Positions 8,264-16,932 of a DNA stretch of 64,000 nt are shown in pieces. The notes beneath the pieces were generated by a model. It ran no database searches and had not been told where the DNA came from. It saw only the letters and a program-made list of their open reading frames with translations. The stretch is from Methylobacterium sp. (GTDB lineage: Bacteria > Pseudomonadota > Alphaproteobacteria > Rhizobiales > Beijerinckiaceae). A program made the position numbers and the translations under genes. How positions within the stretch are numbered: the stretch's first letter is position 1; each line of letters starts with the position of its first letter. Where the stretch lies: contig PERO01000012.1 in assembly GCA_002928875.1 (NCBI GenBank), positions 1 to 64,000 on the forward strand. The letters are read 5' to 3'.

Positions 8264-8770
8264 TTACTTGCCGTTTCCTTCGGGATTACGCGGCAGTCCC
8301 GCCTCTGGCAAGACCGGCGAGACATCCGCTTCGGCCCGTGCGGCGGCCGGCGCGGGAGCTGCGGCCGGAGGGGTTTCGACCGTCGTTCTGTCGACACCCA
8401 TCCGTTCGATGGTGACACGGGCGGTGCCCTGGCCGGCAAATCCCAGCACGCGCGCCGCGCCATGCGAGACATCGATGATGCGCCCGCGCACGAAAGGCCC
8501 GCGATCGGTGATGCGCAAGACCACGGCCTTGCCATTGGTGTGGTTCGTCACCTTGACGCGGGAACCGAAGGGAAGGCTGCGATGCGCCGCCGTCATGGCA
8601 TCGGGCCGGAACACTTCGCCGGAGGCCGTGCGCCGCCCCGCGAGTTCGCGGCCATAGAAGCTCGCATGACCGGTTTCGGCGAGGGCTGCAGTGCCGGAGA
8701 GGATGAGGAAAGCCGTGGCAGGCACGGCGCGAATCCCGCCAAGCGGGAGGCTTCGGAGGTGCTTTGTCAT
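8264..8770 (-). CDS. rlpA: RlpA-like septal ring lytic transglycosylase / rare lipoprotein A
   Basis: A 168-residue protein with a Sec signal (MTKHLRSLPLGGIRAVPATA) cleaved near AALAET. The double-psi beta-barrel (DPBB) domain follows: GHASFYGRELAGRRTASGE, FRPDAMTAAHRSLPFGSRV and ITDRGPFVRGRIIDVS. The Ala/Pro-rich tail lacks a SPOR domain, so this is the short form. RlpA proteins cleave peptidoglycan denuded of stem peptides. The signal ends in Ala rather than a lipobox Cys, so it is probably not lipidated. It is the first gene of a three-gene minus-strand run. Confidence 0.88.
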   Translation of the reverse strand: MTKHLRSLPLGGIRAVPATAFLILSGTAALAETGHASFYGRELAGRRTASGEVFRPDAMTAAHRSLPFGSRVKVTNHTNGKAVVLRITDRGPFVRGRIIDVSHGAARVLGFAGQGTARVTIERMGVDRTTVETPPAAAPAPAAARAEADVSPVLPEAGLPRNPEGNGK

Positions 8771-8875
8771 CCGAGCCGTTATATGCTGCAATGCAGCAGA
8801 AATGCGGCAACCCGATCTCGGGCGAGACTGGGGCTTGAAACCCGCGCCGCAAATCCGCATGAACGGCCTCGGGCC

Positions 8876-8951
8876 GGGGGTGTCGCCAAGCGGTCAAGGC
8901 CGGCTGCTCATAACAGTCTTATCGCAGGTTCGAATCCTGCCACCCCCACCA
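8876..8951 (+). tRNA. tRNA with anticodon CAT (elongator Met or Ile2)
   Basis: A 76-nt cloverleaf. The acceptor GGGGGTG pairs with CACCCCC, the D stem is GCC/GGC, the anticodon stem GGCTG/CAGTC closes the 7-nt loop CTCATAA, the variable loop is TTATC, and the T arm is GCAGG-TTCGAAT-CCTGC. Discriminator A and CCA are encoded. G1-C72 pairing rules out the initiator type. The unusual D arm (GCCAAGCGGTCAAGGC) and the TTATC variable loop recall plastid-like tRNA-Ile(CAU), read as AUA after lysidine modification, but elongator Met is equally possible. Confidence 0.88.
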
Positions 8952-8957
8952 TCCAGC

Positions 8958-9050
8958 CGATCGCCGGACGAGCATGGTCCGGAGGCGATCGGCCAGGAAA
9001 AACCTGGGTTCCCGATCACCGGACGAGCGTAGTCCGGAGGCGATCGGCCA
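8958..9050. repeat. Two tandem REP-like palindromic repeats
   Basis: Two 38-bp copies, 8958-8995 and 9013-9050, share all but three or so positions (core CCGGACGAGC, then GTCCGGAGGCGATCGG). Each folds on itself: CGATCGCC with GGCGATCG, and CCGGAC with GTCCGG around GAGCATG or GAGCGTA. They are 55 bp apart, directly after the tRNA. They resemble REP elements; a role as a bidirectional transcript end for tRNA and cysG is possible. The rest of the gap to cysG shows only GC-rich partial hairpins without a T run. Confidence 0.7.
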
Positions 9051-9167
9051 AGTGAAAAATCGCTCGCGCCGATGCTCGCAAAAGCTCGCCGGCTCCGCGG
9101 GGGCGGGCTGACCGCCCGGCGGCCGGTCGGCCTTTGCCAGAGCTTTCTTCTGAAGCCTTGCTAAGCG

Positions 9168-10616
9168 TTAAGCCGCCCGTTTCAACCGCTGCACGCCCGC
9201 TTCGGCGAACACCCGCCCCAACCCGATGAGGATGGGCGCGCCGGCCGGCAGGCTGGCGATTCCCGCCTCGAGATCCGCGATCGGCCCGCTCCACACCCGC
9301 TCCTCCGGCCGCGAGATCGAGGCGATCGCCACCACCGGCGTCGCGGGGTCGATGCCGGCGGCGAAAAGCCGCGCGCGGATCACCCCGGCCATCCGCGCGC
9401 CCATGTAGAACACCGTGGTGACATGCGGGCTCGCGGCATGGGCCCAGTCGATGGTGTCCGGCAACTCGCCCTTCCGCGAATGTCCGGTCGTCAGCGTGAG
9501 GCTCTGCGCGTGGTCGCGATGGGTGAGGGAGAGGTTCAGCCGCGCGGCCATGGCTTGCGCCGCCGTGACGCCCGAGACGACCGTCACCGGAATGCCCGCC
9601 GCCTCCAGCGACGCGATTTCCTCGCCGGCACGGCCGAATACCATGGGGTCGCCGCTTTTGAGGCGCACCACATGCTTGCCGGCCCGCGCGAGTTTCAGCA
9701 TCGCCGCGTTGATGTCCTCCTGCGCGCAGCTTTCGCGCGCGCCGCGCTTGCCCACCATCATGCGCTTCGCCTCGCGCCGCGCGAGTTCCAGCACGCCATC
9801 CGAGACGAGATCGTCGAAGAGGATGACGTCGGCGCTCTGCAGCGCGCGCATCGCCTTGATGGTGAGAAGCTCCGGATCGCCCGGCCCCGCGCCGATGAGT
9901 GTCACGCGCCCCGACGCGGTCGAGCCGTCGCGTGTCGCGGCGATCAACGCGTCGGCCTCGTCATCAGCGGATCGCGAGGGTGACGCCCCGAAGGCGCGCT
10001 CGGCGAACGCCTCCCAGAAGGCCCGGCGCGGCGCGCCGATTGCCAGCCTTTCCAGCACCCGGCCGCGGATGCGATGTGCGAGTTGTGCCCATGCGGCGAG
10101 GCTCGCGGGAAGAAGCGTCTCGATCCGCCGGCGGATTGCCTGGCCGAGGATCGGCGCCGCGCCGTCGGTTGAAATCCCGATCACCACCGGCGAGCGGTTG
10201 ACGATGGCGCCGAACTGGAAATCGCATGTCGCGGGCTTGTCGATGGTGTTCACCGGCACGCCGGCCGCCTTCGCGGCGCAGCGGAAGGCTTTCGCTTCGG
10301 CCTCGTCCTCGCAATCGCCGACCGCGATGGCCGCGCCGGCAAAGACATGGATGCTCCAGGGCCGTTCATGCAGGGTGAGGCTGCCCGAGGCCGCGCCGCG
10401 CGCGAGCAACGCACGCATCTCGTCGGAGGGTTCGGGGGCGTAGATCTCCACATCCGCGCCGGCCGCCGCGAGCAATTCCGCTTTCCATGCCGCACCCGCG
10501 CTGCCGCCCGCGAGCACCGCGCGCTTCCCCGCGAGATCGAGGAAGACCGGGAGTTTCGCGAGCGCGCCCAGCTTGCCGGGCGCGGCGTCAGACGGCTTTC
10601 TCGAAGCGGTTCGCAT
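9168..10616 (-). CDS. cysG: Siroheme synthase CysG (SUMT plus precorrin-2 dehydrogenase/ferrochelatase)
   Basis: A 482-residue bifunctional protein. Residues about 20-220 form the NAD-binding precorrin-2 dehydrogenase/ferrochelatase part (PVFLDLAGKRAVLAGGSAGA, PVNTIDKPATCDFQFGAIV). Residues about 235-482 form uroporphyrinogen-III methyltransferase (VTLIGAGPGDPELLTIKAMR, VVRLKSGDPMVFGRAGEE). Together they make siroheme from uroporphyrinogen III, the cofactor needed by NirB encoded upstream. The start overlaps the end of nasA by 29 bp and has GGAGG 7 nt upstream inside nasA. It is the last gene of the nitrate operon. Confidence 0.96.
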   Translation of the reverse strand: MRTASRKPSDAAPGKLGALAKLPVFLDLAGKRAVLAGGSAGAAWKAELLAAAGADVEIYAPEPSDEMRALLARGAASGSLTLHERPWSIHVFAGAAIAVGDCEDEAEAKAFRCAAKAAGVPVNTIDKPATCDFQFGAIVNRSPVVIGISTDGAAPILGQAIRRRIETLLPASLAAWAQLAHRIRGRVLERLAIGAPRRAFWEAFAERAFGASPSRSADDEADALIAATRDGSTASGRVTLIGAGPGDPELLTIKAMRALQSADVILFDDLVSDGVLELARREAKRMMVGKRGARESCAQEDINAAMLKLARAGKHVVRLKSGDPMVFGRAGEEIASLEAAGIPVTVVSGVTAAQAMAARLNLSLTHRDHAQSLTLTTGHSRKGELPDTIDWAHAASPHVTTVFYMGARMAGVIRARLFAAGIDPATPVVAIASISRPEERVWSGPIADLEAGIASLPAGAPILIGLGRVFAEAGVQRLKRAA

Positions 10617-13239
10617 CGATGATCCTCCGGATTTCGCCGCGGCAGGAGCCGCAATTCGTGCCGGCCTTCAGGGCGTCGCCAATGGCCTCGACGCTCGTCG
10701 CGCCACCCTCGCGGATGGCCGCGACGATGGTGTTGAGCCCGACCTGAAAACACGCGCAGACCGTCGCGCCCGGGTCGGGCCGGTCCACCCCGCCGAGGCC
10801 CGCGAGCAGGCGGATGCGCCCCGCGCCGGCATGGCTTTCGCCCAGGGCATCGCTGAGGAAGGCGCGCGAGAGCGCCACCGGCTCGGGCGAGACAAACAGC
10901 GCGCCTATCAGGCGATCACCCTCGAAGGCCGCGAGCCGCACGTGACAGGCATGGTGATCGTAGAATCCGGTCCATTCGGCCGCCCTCGTGAGGCCGAAGA
11001 GCGTCGCGCCGAAGGCCTGCCAATCCGCCGGGCTGGTGGTGCCCGCCAACTCCAGCCTGAAACCGCGCTCCAGCGGCGCGAGCGCCCAATATTCCGCGCC
11101 CTCCGGCCGGGGCCGGGCGGCGGAGACCGCGAAGCCATACCAGTTCGCGGCGAAGGGCTTCACCGACACCGCCACGCGCTTCAGGCCGGGCTGGCCGGAG
11201 ACCGGGTCGGTCGCGGGATGCGTCACCGCATTGGCGCGACCCTCCGAGGCGAATTGCCCGGTCCAATGCATCGGCGCATGGACCGCGCCCCGGCGTTGGC
11301 GATCCGTCACCAGCGCGCGCAGGATCGCCCGGCCGAATGCGGATTCCACCACCAGCAGCGAGGCCGGCGCGATACCGGCCTCGGCCGCATCGGCCGGGTG
11401 GATTTCGCAGAAGGGTTCACCGAAATGGCCCATCAGGCGCGGCGCTTTCGCGGTGCGCGTCATGGTGTGCCATTGGTCGCGGATGCGGCCCGTATTGAGC
11501 CAGAGCGGGCGGGCGTCGTCGCGGAATTTCACCTCGTCACGCACCGGCGTCGGCACCATGCGCGCCTTGCGGTCCGGCGTGAAGAACCGGCCATCGGCGA
11601 AGAAGCGCGTCTCGCGGGGCGCTTCGCCTTTAGCATGCGGCCAGAGGAAGGGCCGGAGCGCGTCGAATTCGGCAATAGAGACCTCGGCATAGCCCGAGAT
11701 ATCGAAATCGCGCGTGCCGGCATTCTCGAAGCCGGAGAGCGCGGCATGCTCGCGGAAGATCTCGCCGGGATGCGTGTAATCGAAGCCCGCGAAACCCATG
11801 CGCCGCGCGACTTCGCTGATGATCCACCAATCCGGCTTCGCGTCGCCCGGCATGGGCAGGAAGGAACGCTGGCGCGAAATGCGCCGCTCGGAATTCGTCA
11901 CCGTGCCGTTCTTCTCGCCCCAGGCGGCGGCGGGCAGCAGCACATGGGCGTGGGCGTTCGTATCCGTCTCGCGCACGACATCCGAGACGACCACGAAGGG
12001 GCAGGCCGAAAGCGCGGCCGCGACCGCATCGGCATCGGGCAGCGAATCCACCGGGTTCGTGCCCATGATCCAGACCGCCTTCACGCGGCCCTCGCCGATG
12101 GCGCGGAAGAGATCGACCGCCTTGAGGCCGGGCTTATCGGCCATGACAGGGCTTGCCCAGAAGCGCTGCACCCTGTCACGCGCCGCTTCGTCCTCGATCG
12201 CCATATGCGCCGCGAGCATGTTCGCGAGCCCGCCGACTTCGCGGCCGCCCATGGCGTTGGGCTGGCCCGTGACCGAGAACGGCCCGCAACCCGGCTTGCC
12301 GATCCGCCCCGTGAGGAGATGGCAATTCAGGATCGCGTTGACCTTGTCCGTGCCCGAAACCGACTGGTTCACGCCCTGAGAATAGATCGTCACCACGCGG
12401 TCGGTGGCCGCGAACATCGCGAAAAACGCCGTGACATCACGCTCGGCCAGCCCCGTCTCGCGGGCGGTGCGGGCGACATCGTAATCGCGGGCGGCATCGA
12501 GTGCGGCCTCCGCACCGCTGACATGGCTCGCGAGCCAATCCGGTGCCGCGAGGCCGTTCCGTGAGAGGTGATTCAGCAAACCGAGAAACAGCGGCACGTC
12601 GCTGTCGGGTTCGAGCGCAAGATGCAGGTCCGCAGCCTCCGCGGTCACCGTGCGGCGCGGATCGATGACCACGAGGCGGATTTTGCGGGCCTCGCGCGCT
12701 TCCTGAAGGCGCTGGAACAGCACCGGATGGCACCAGGCGAGGTTCGAACCGACGAGCACCACGAGTTGGGCTTCCGCGAAATCCGCGTAGAGCCCCGGCA
12801 CGGTATCCGAACCGAAGGCCCGCCGATGCCCTGCCACGGAGGAAGCCATGCAGAGCCTTGAATTGGTGTCGATGTTCGCGGTGCCGATGAAGCCCTTCAT
12901 CAGCTTGTTCGCGACGTAATAATCCTCGGTGAGGATCTGCCCGGAGACGTAGAGCGCCACCGAATCTGGCCCGTGCTCGCGCACCGTCTCGGCGAAGCGC
13001 GAGGCGACGAGGTCCAAAGCCTCGTCCCAGCTCGCGCGCCGGCCGGCAATTTCGGGGTGAAGCAGGCGATCTTCCAGTGACAGCGTCTCGCCGAGCGCCG
13101 AGCCCTTCGAGCAGAGCTTGCCGAAATTCGCGGGGTGATCGGGGTCGCCGGCAATGGCGACGCCACCCGCTTCATCCGGCGTTGCCAGCACCCCGCAGCC
13201 CACGCCGCAATAGGGGCAGGTGGTGCGGGTGGTGTTCAT
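10588..13239 (-). CDS. nasA: Assimilatory nitrate reductase catalytic subunit
   Basis: An 883-residue molybdopterin (bis-MGD) oxidoreductase. The N-terminal [4Fe-4S] motif is CPYCGVGC plus GKLCSKG. The Mo-cofactor domain follows (NIDTNSRLCMASSV, YSQGVNQSVSGTDK, NPVDSLPDAD), then a dinucleotide-binding domain. At the end is a BFD-like [2Fe-2S] module (VCACFQ and NCGSCRGE), as in NADH-linked or NasC-linked NasA. It has no Tat signal, so it works in the cytoplasm, reducing nitrate to nitrite. The ATG at 13239 is 1 bp after nirD and gives the family start MNTTRTTCPYCG. Confidence 0.95.
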   Translation of the reverse strand: MNTTRTTCPYCGVGCGVLATPDEAGGVAIAGDPDHPANFGKLCSKGSALGETLSLEDRLLHPEIAGRRASWDEALDLVASRFAETVREHGPDSVALYVSGQILTEDYYVANKLMKGFIGTANIDTNSRLCMASSVAGHRRAFGSDTVPGLYADFAEAQLVVLVGSNLAWCHPVLFQRLQEAREARKIRLVVIDPRRTVTAEAADLHLALEPDSDVPLFLGLLNHLSRNGLAAPDWLASHVSGAEAALDAARDYDVARTARETGLAERDVTAFFAMFAATDRVVTIYSQGVNQSVSGTDKVNAILNCHLLTGRIGKPGCGPFSVTGQPNAMGGREVGGLANMLAAHMAIEDEAARDRVQRFWASPVMADKPGLKAVDLFRAIGEGRVKAVWIMGTNPVDSLPDADAVAAALSACPFVVVSDVVRETDTNAHAHVLLPAAAWGEKNGTVTNSERRISRQRSFLPMPGDAKPDWWIISEVARRMGFAGFDYTHPGEIFREHAALSGFENAGTRDFDISGYAEVSIAEFDALRPFLWPHAKGEAPRETRFFADGRFFTPDRKARMVPTPVRDEVKFRDDARPLWLNTGRIRDQWHTMTRTAKAPRLMGHFGEPFCEIHPADAAEAGIAPASLLVVESAFGRAILRALVTDRQRRGAVHAPMHWTGQFASEGRANAVTHPATDPVSGQPGLKRVAVSVKPFAANWYGFAVSAARPRPEGAEYWALAPLERGFRLELAGTTSPADWQAFGATLFGLTRAAEWTGFYDHHACHVRLAAFEGDRLIGALFVSPEPVALSRAFLSDALGESHAGAGRIRLLAGLGGVDRPDPGATVCACFQVGLNTIVAAIREGGATSVEAIGDALKAGTNCGSCRGEIRRIIDANRFEKAV

Positions 13240-13240
13240 C

Positions 13241-13585
13241 TCAGGCGGCCAATCGGGCGATGGCCTCGGCGGAGAGCAGGATGCGCCCGGCCTCAACCTT
13301 CAGCGGGATCTTCGGCGTGCAGCCCTTGTCCGCGCCCTGCGCTTCGCCATCAATCAGCGAGATTACCCAGTTGTGCAGCGGGCAGGTGACCGCATGGCCA
13401 TGCACGATGCCCTGGCTCAGCGGACCGCCCTTGTGCGGGCATTGGTCCCTGAGCGCGAACAAGCTGCCATCGGCCGCCTTGAAAACCGCGATATCGCCCA
13501 TCGGCGACTTCACCACGCGCGCGCCGCGCACCGGCACATCCGCCGCCGCGCCGACATCGAGCCAATTGCCGGAAACCATGTTCAT
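13241..13585 (-). CDS. nirD: Nitrite reductase (NADH) small subunit NirD, Rieske type
   Basis: A 114-residue Rieske-fold protein that pairs with NirB. It retains the cluster ligands as CPHKGG and CPLHNW, so it probably carries a true [2Fe-2S] centre, unlike the enterobacterial NirD, which has lost them. Three ATG codons crowd the start; the one at 13585 has GGAGG at 5 nt spacing and was chosen over 13588 and 13579. It lies 13 bp after nirB and 1 bp before nasA. Confidence 0.93.
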   Translation of the reverse strand: MNMVSGNWLDVGAAADVPVRGARVVKSPMGDIAVFKAADGSLFALRDQCPHKGGPLSQGIVHGHAVTCPLHNWVISLIDGEAQGADKGCTPKIPLKVEAGRILLSAEAIARLAA

Positions 13586-13598
13586 CATCCCCTCCGGC

Positions 13599-16052
13599 CT
13601 ATTCCGCCGCCTGTGGCAGGCGAAGCTCCGCCATGGCCGCGAATTCATGCGCGTCCTTGCCGTTCACGCGCTCTTCCCAGGGGTCGACCTGCGCGTATGT
13701 CTGGCTCTCGACGAAGCGATCATGAAGCGCCCGGCGCCTGGCGAGATCATCGATCACCGCCGCCTTGATGGAGGGCGCGCCGACGCGCTTCGCCCATTTG
13801 TAGATACGCTCGAGATAGCGGCCCTGCTCGCGATAAAGCTGGGTCAGCGCCGCGATGATCTCGATCGTTTCCTCCTCGGTCTTCGCATGGCCCAGAACCT
13901 GCGTGCCATGGATATCGAGGCCGGCGGCACCCGCGAAATGGATCTCGTAGCCGGAATCGACGCAGATCACGCCGATATCCTTGCAGGTCGCCTCGGCGCA
14001 GTTCCGGGGGCAGCCGGAAACGGCCAGCTTGAGTTTCGCGGGTGTCCACGAACCCCACATGAACTTCTCGATTTTCACCCCGAGGCCTGTGGAATCCTGC
14101 GTGCCGAAGCGGCACCAATCCGTGCCCACGCAGGTCTTCACCGTGCGCAGGCCCTTGGCATAGGCTGCGCCGGAGATCATCCCCGCCTTATTCAGATCGG
14201 CCCAGACGGCGGGGAGGTCCTCCTTCTTCACGCCCAGCATGTCGATGCGCTGGCCGCCGGTGACCTTCACCGTGGGGATATTGAACTTGTCGACCACATC
14301 GGCGATCGCGCGCAATTCGCGCGCGCTGGTGATGCCGCCCCACATGCGCGGCACCACGGAATAGGTGCCATTCTTCTGGATATTGGCGTGGACGCGCTCG
14401 TTGATGAAGCGCGACTGGCTGTCATCCTCGTATTCGCCCGGCCAATCGCAGATGAGATAATAGTTGAGCGCGGGCCGGCATTTCGCGCAGCCGCAGGAGG
14501 TTTTCCAGCCGAGTTCCTGCATCAGGGCGGGGATGGATTTCAGCTTTTTCGCCACGATCAGGCGGCGCACATCGTCATGGCCGAGATCGGTGCAGCCGCA
14601 CATCGGGGTCACGGCGGCGGGGTTGTAGCTCTCGCCGAGGCTCAGCTTGATGACATTCTCGACGAGGCCCGTGCAGGAGCCGCAGGAGGCCGAGGCCTTG
14701 GTATGCGCGCGCACCGCGTCGAGCGTGGTGAGCCCCTTTTCGGCGATGGTCGCCGTGATCTTGCCCTTGCAGACGCCGTTGCAGCCGCAGATCTCCGCCT
14801 CATCCGGCAAGGCTGCAACGGCCGCCATAGGGTCCAGGGCGGACCCTCCCTGGTAGCCCTGGCCGAAGATCAGCGTGGAGCGCATGCCGGAGATATCCGT
14901 GCCGCGCTTGATCAGGTCGAAGAACCACGGGCCATCGGCGGTGTCGCCATAGATCACCGCGCCGATGACGCGGTTGTCCTTCAGCACGAGGCGGCGATAT
15001 TGCCCGCGTACGGGGTCGCGCAGCACGATTTCCTCGCGATCCGGCCCATCGGCGAAATCGCCCGCCGAATAGAGGTCCATGCCAGTGACCTTCAGCTTCG
15101 TCGCCGTGGCCGAGGGCGAGAAGGCGGCATCGGTCTTCCCCGCGAGCTGGCTCGCGACGACATGCGCCATCTCGTAGAGCGGGGCCACGAGCCCGAAGAC
15201 TTGACCCGAGGCCTCCGCGCATTCCCCCAGCGCGAAGATATCGGGATCTGATGTGCGCATGTCAGGCGTCACCACGATGCCGCGATTGACGCCCAGTCCC
15301 GCTTCCTTCGCGAGGCCGGCATTCGGGCGGATGCCCACGGCCATCACCACGAGATCGGCCGGCAGCACCGTGCCGTCATCGAGACGCACGCCCGTGACCC
15401 GCGTCTCGCCCTCGATCGCATGTGTATTCGCCTTGCACATCACCTGGATGCCGCGTTGCTCGACCGCGCGCTGCAGCAGGTAGCCCGCGGCGCTGTCGAG
15501 CTGGCGCTCCATGAGATGCGGCATGAGGTGGAGCACGGTCACGTCCATGCCCTGTTCCTTGAGGCCCGCCGCGGCCTCGAGCCCCAGCAAGCCGCCGCCG
15601 ATTACCACCGCGCGGCCCCCGGATTTCGCCGCGAGCAGCATCGCGTGCACATCGTCGAGGTCGCGATAGGTGAGAACGCCCGCGAGATTCGCGCCCGGCA
15701 CCGGGATGATGAAGGGCTGCGATCCCGTCGCGATAATGAGCTTGTCGTACGGCGCGGTGATTCCGGTTTCCGACGTGACGGTCTTCGCCGCACGGTCGAT
15801 GGTCGTCACCTTCGCGCCCTTGTGGAGCGTCACGCCATGGGCGCTGTACCAGTCATCACCGTGGATGATGATGTCCTCGTAAGCCTTTTCGCCCGAGAGC
15901 ACCGGCGAAAGCAGGATGCGATCATAGTTCACGCGCGGTTCGGCGTTGAAGATCGTCACGTCATAGAGGCCGGGGCTCGTCTCGAAGAGCTTTTCGAGCG
16001 CGCGGCCCGGGGCCATGCCGTTGCCGATGACGACGAGTTTCTGCTGGCTCAT
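13599..16052 (-). CDS. nirB: Assimilatory nitrite reductase (NAD(P)H) large subunit
   Basis: An 817-residue protein. FAD-binding segment LVVIGNGMAPGRALEKL is at the N-terminus and NAD-binding AVVIGGGLLGLEAA at about residue 150. A BFD-like cluster module (EICGCNGVCKGK, ASCGSCTG) lies near residues 415-465. The siroheme/[4Fe-4S] half ends with CVGTDWCRFGTQ and SGCPRNCAEATCKD, giving the four cluster cysteines. It reduces nitrite to ammonium with six electrons in the cytoplasm. Siroheme comes from the cysG product of the same operon. It starts 9 bp after nrtD. Confidence 0.96.
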   Translation of the reverse strand: MSQQKLVVIGNGMAPGRALEKLFETSPGLYDVTIFNAEPRVNYDRILLSPVLSGEKAYEDIIIHGDDWYSAHGVTLHKGAKVTTIDRAAKTVTSETGITAPYDKLIIATGSQPFIIPVPGANLAGVLTYRDLDDVHAMLLAAKSGGRAVVIGGGLLGLEAAAGLKEQGMDVTVLHLMPHLMERQLDSAAGYLLQRAVEQRGIQVMCKANTHAIEGETRVTGVRLDDGTVLPADLVVMAVGIRPNAGLAKEAGLGVNRGIVVTPDMRTSDPDIFALGECAEASGQVFGLVAPLYEMAHVVASQLAGKTDAAFSPSATATKLKVTGMDLYSAGDFADGPDREEIVLRDPVRGQYRRLVLKDNRVIGAVIYGDTADGPWFFDLIKRGTDISGMRSTLIFGQGYQGGSALDPMAAVAALPDEAEICGCNGVCKGKITATIAEKGLTTLDAVRAHTKASASCGSCTGLVENVIKLSLGESYNPAAVTPMCGCTDLGHDDVRRLIVAKKLKSIPALMQELGWKTSCGCAKCRPALNYYLICDWPGEYEDDSQSRFINERVHANIQKNGTYSVVPRMWGGITSARELRAIADVVDKFNIPTVKVTGGQRIDMLGVKKEDLPAVWADLNKAGMISGAAYAKGLRTVKTCVGTDWCRFGTQDSTGLGVKIEKFMWGSWTPAKLKLAVSGCPRNCAEATCKDIGVICVDSGYEIHFAGAAGLDIHGTQVLGHAKTEEETIEIIAALTQLYREQGRYLERIYKWAKRVGAPSIKAAVIDDLARRRALHDRFVESQTYAQVDPWEERVNGKDAHEFAAMAELRLPQAAE

Positions 16053-16061
16053 CGCGTCACC

Positions 16062-16856
16062 TCAGGCCGCTTCCACGAAGCGATGGCGCTCGTAGAGGAA
16101 GCGCAGGACCGCCTCGCGCGCCGCGACATAACGGGCGTCGGAGACGAGTTCGAGCCGGTTGCGCGGGCGGGCGAGCGGCACCGCCAGCACCTCGCCGATG
16201 GTCGCGGCCGGGCCGTTTGTCATCATCACGATGCGATCGGAGAGCAGCACCGCCTCGTCGACATCGTGCGTGATCATGATCATCGTGTTCTTCAGCCGCG
16301 CATGGATATCCATCACGCTGTCCTGCAGATGCGCGCGGGTGAGGGCATCCAGTGCACCGAAGGGTTCGTCGAGCAGGAGGATCTTCGGCTCCATGGCGAG
16401 CGCGCGGGCAATGCCGACGCGCTGCTTCATGCCGCCCGAGACTTCGCTCGGCCGCTTGTCCTTGGCGTGGCCCATCTGCACGAGATCGAGGTTCTGCAGG
16501 ATCCATTCATGCCGCTCGGCGCGCGATTTTCTCCCTGCGAACACCTTGTCGACCGCGAGCTTCACGTTCTCGTAGACCGTGAGCCAGGGCAGCAGCGAGT
16601 GGTTCTGGAACACCACGGCGCGGTCCGGGCCGGGGGCATTCACTTCCCTGTTCTCCAGCAGCACCGCGCCATAGGTCACGGGCGTGAGGCCGGCGATGAG
16701 GTTCAGCAGGGTCGATTTCCCGCAGCCGGAATGCCCGATGATGGAGACGAATTCGCCTGCCTCGATCTCGAGGTTGATGTCCTTCAGGACCTCGGTCACC
16801 TGCCCGCCGCGCGAGAAGGTCTTGTCGAGGTGGTCGAGCTTCAGATAGCCGGTCAT
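16062..16856 (-). CDS. nrtD: Nitrate/nitrite ABC transporter ATP-binding protein
   Basis: A 264-residue ABC ATPase with Walker A GHSGCGKST (about residues 42-50), signature EVSGGMKQRVGIARAL, Walker B ILLLDEPFGALD and switch His in MITHDVDEA. The sequence type is the NrtD/TauB (nitrate/taurine/sulfonate) class, without the C-terminal sensor domain of NrtC. It would power nitrate import with NrtA and NrtB. A 76-bp gap separates it from nrtB. Confidence 0.93.
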   Translation of the reverse strand: MTGYLKLDHLDKTFSRGGQVTEVLKDINLEIEAGEFVSIIGHSGCGKSTLLNLIAGLTPVTYGAVLLENREVNAPGPDRAVVFQNHSLLPWLTVYENVKLAVDKVFAGRKSRAERHEWILQNLDLVQMGHAKDKRPSEVSGGMKQRVGIARALAMEPKILLLDEPFGALDALTRAHLQDSVMDIHARLKNTMIMITHDVDEAVLLSDRIVMMTNGPAATIGEVLAVPLARPRNRLELVSDARYVAAREAVLRFLYERHRFVEAA

Positions 16857-16932
16857 GGAGTTATTCCTTTGCTGGACGCGAAATCTTCACGCGAACCGGA
16901 TTCCACTTCGCTTGATTTCGCTGTCGATCCCC

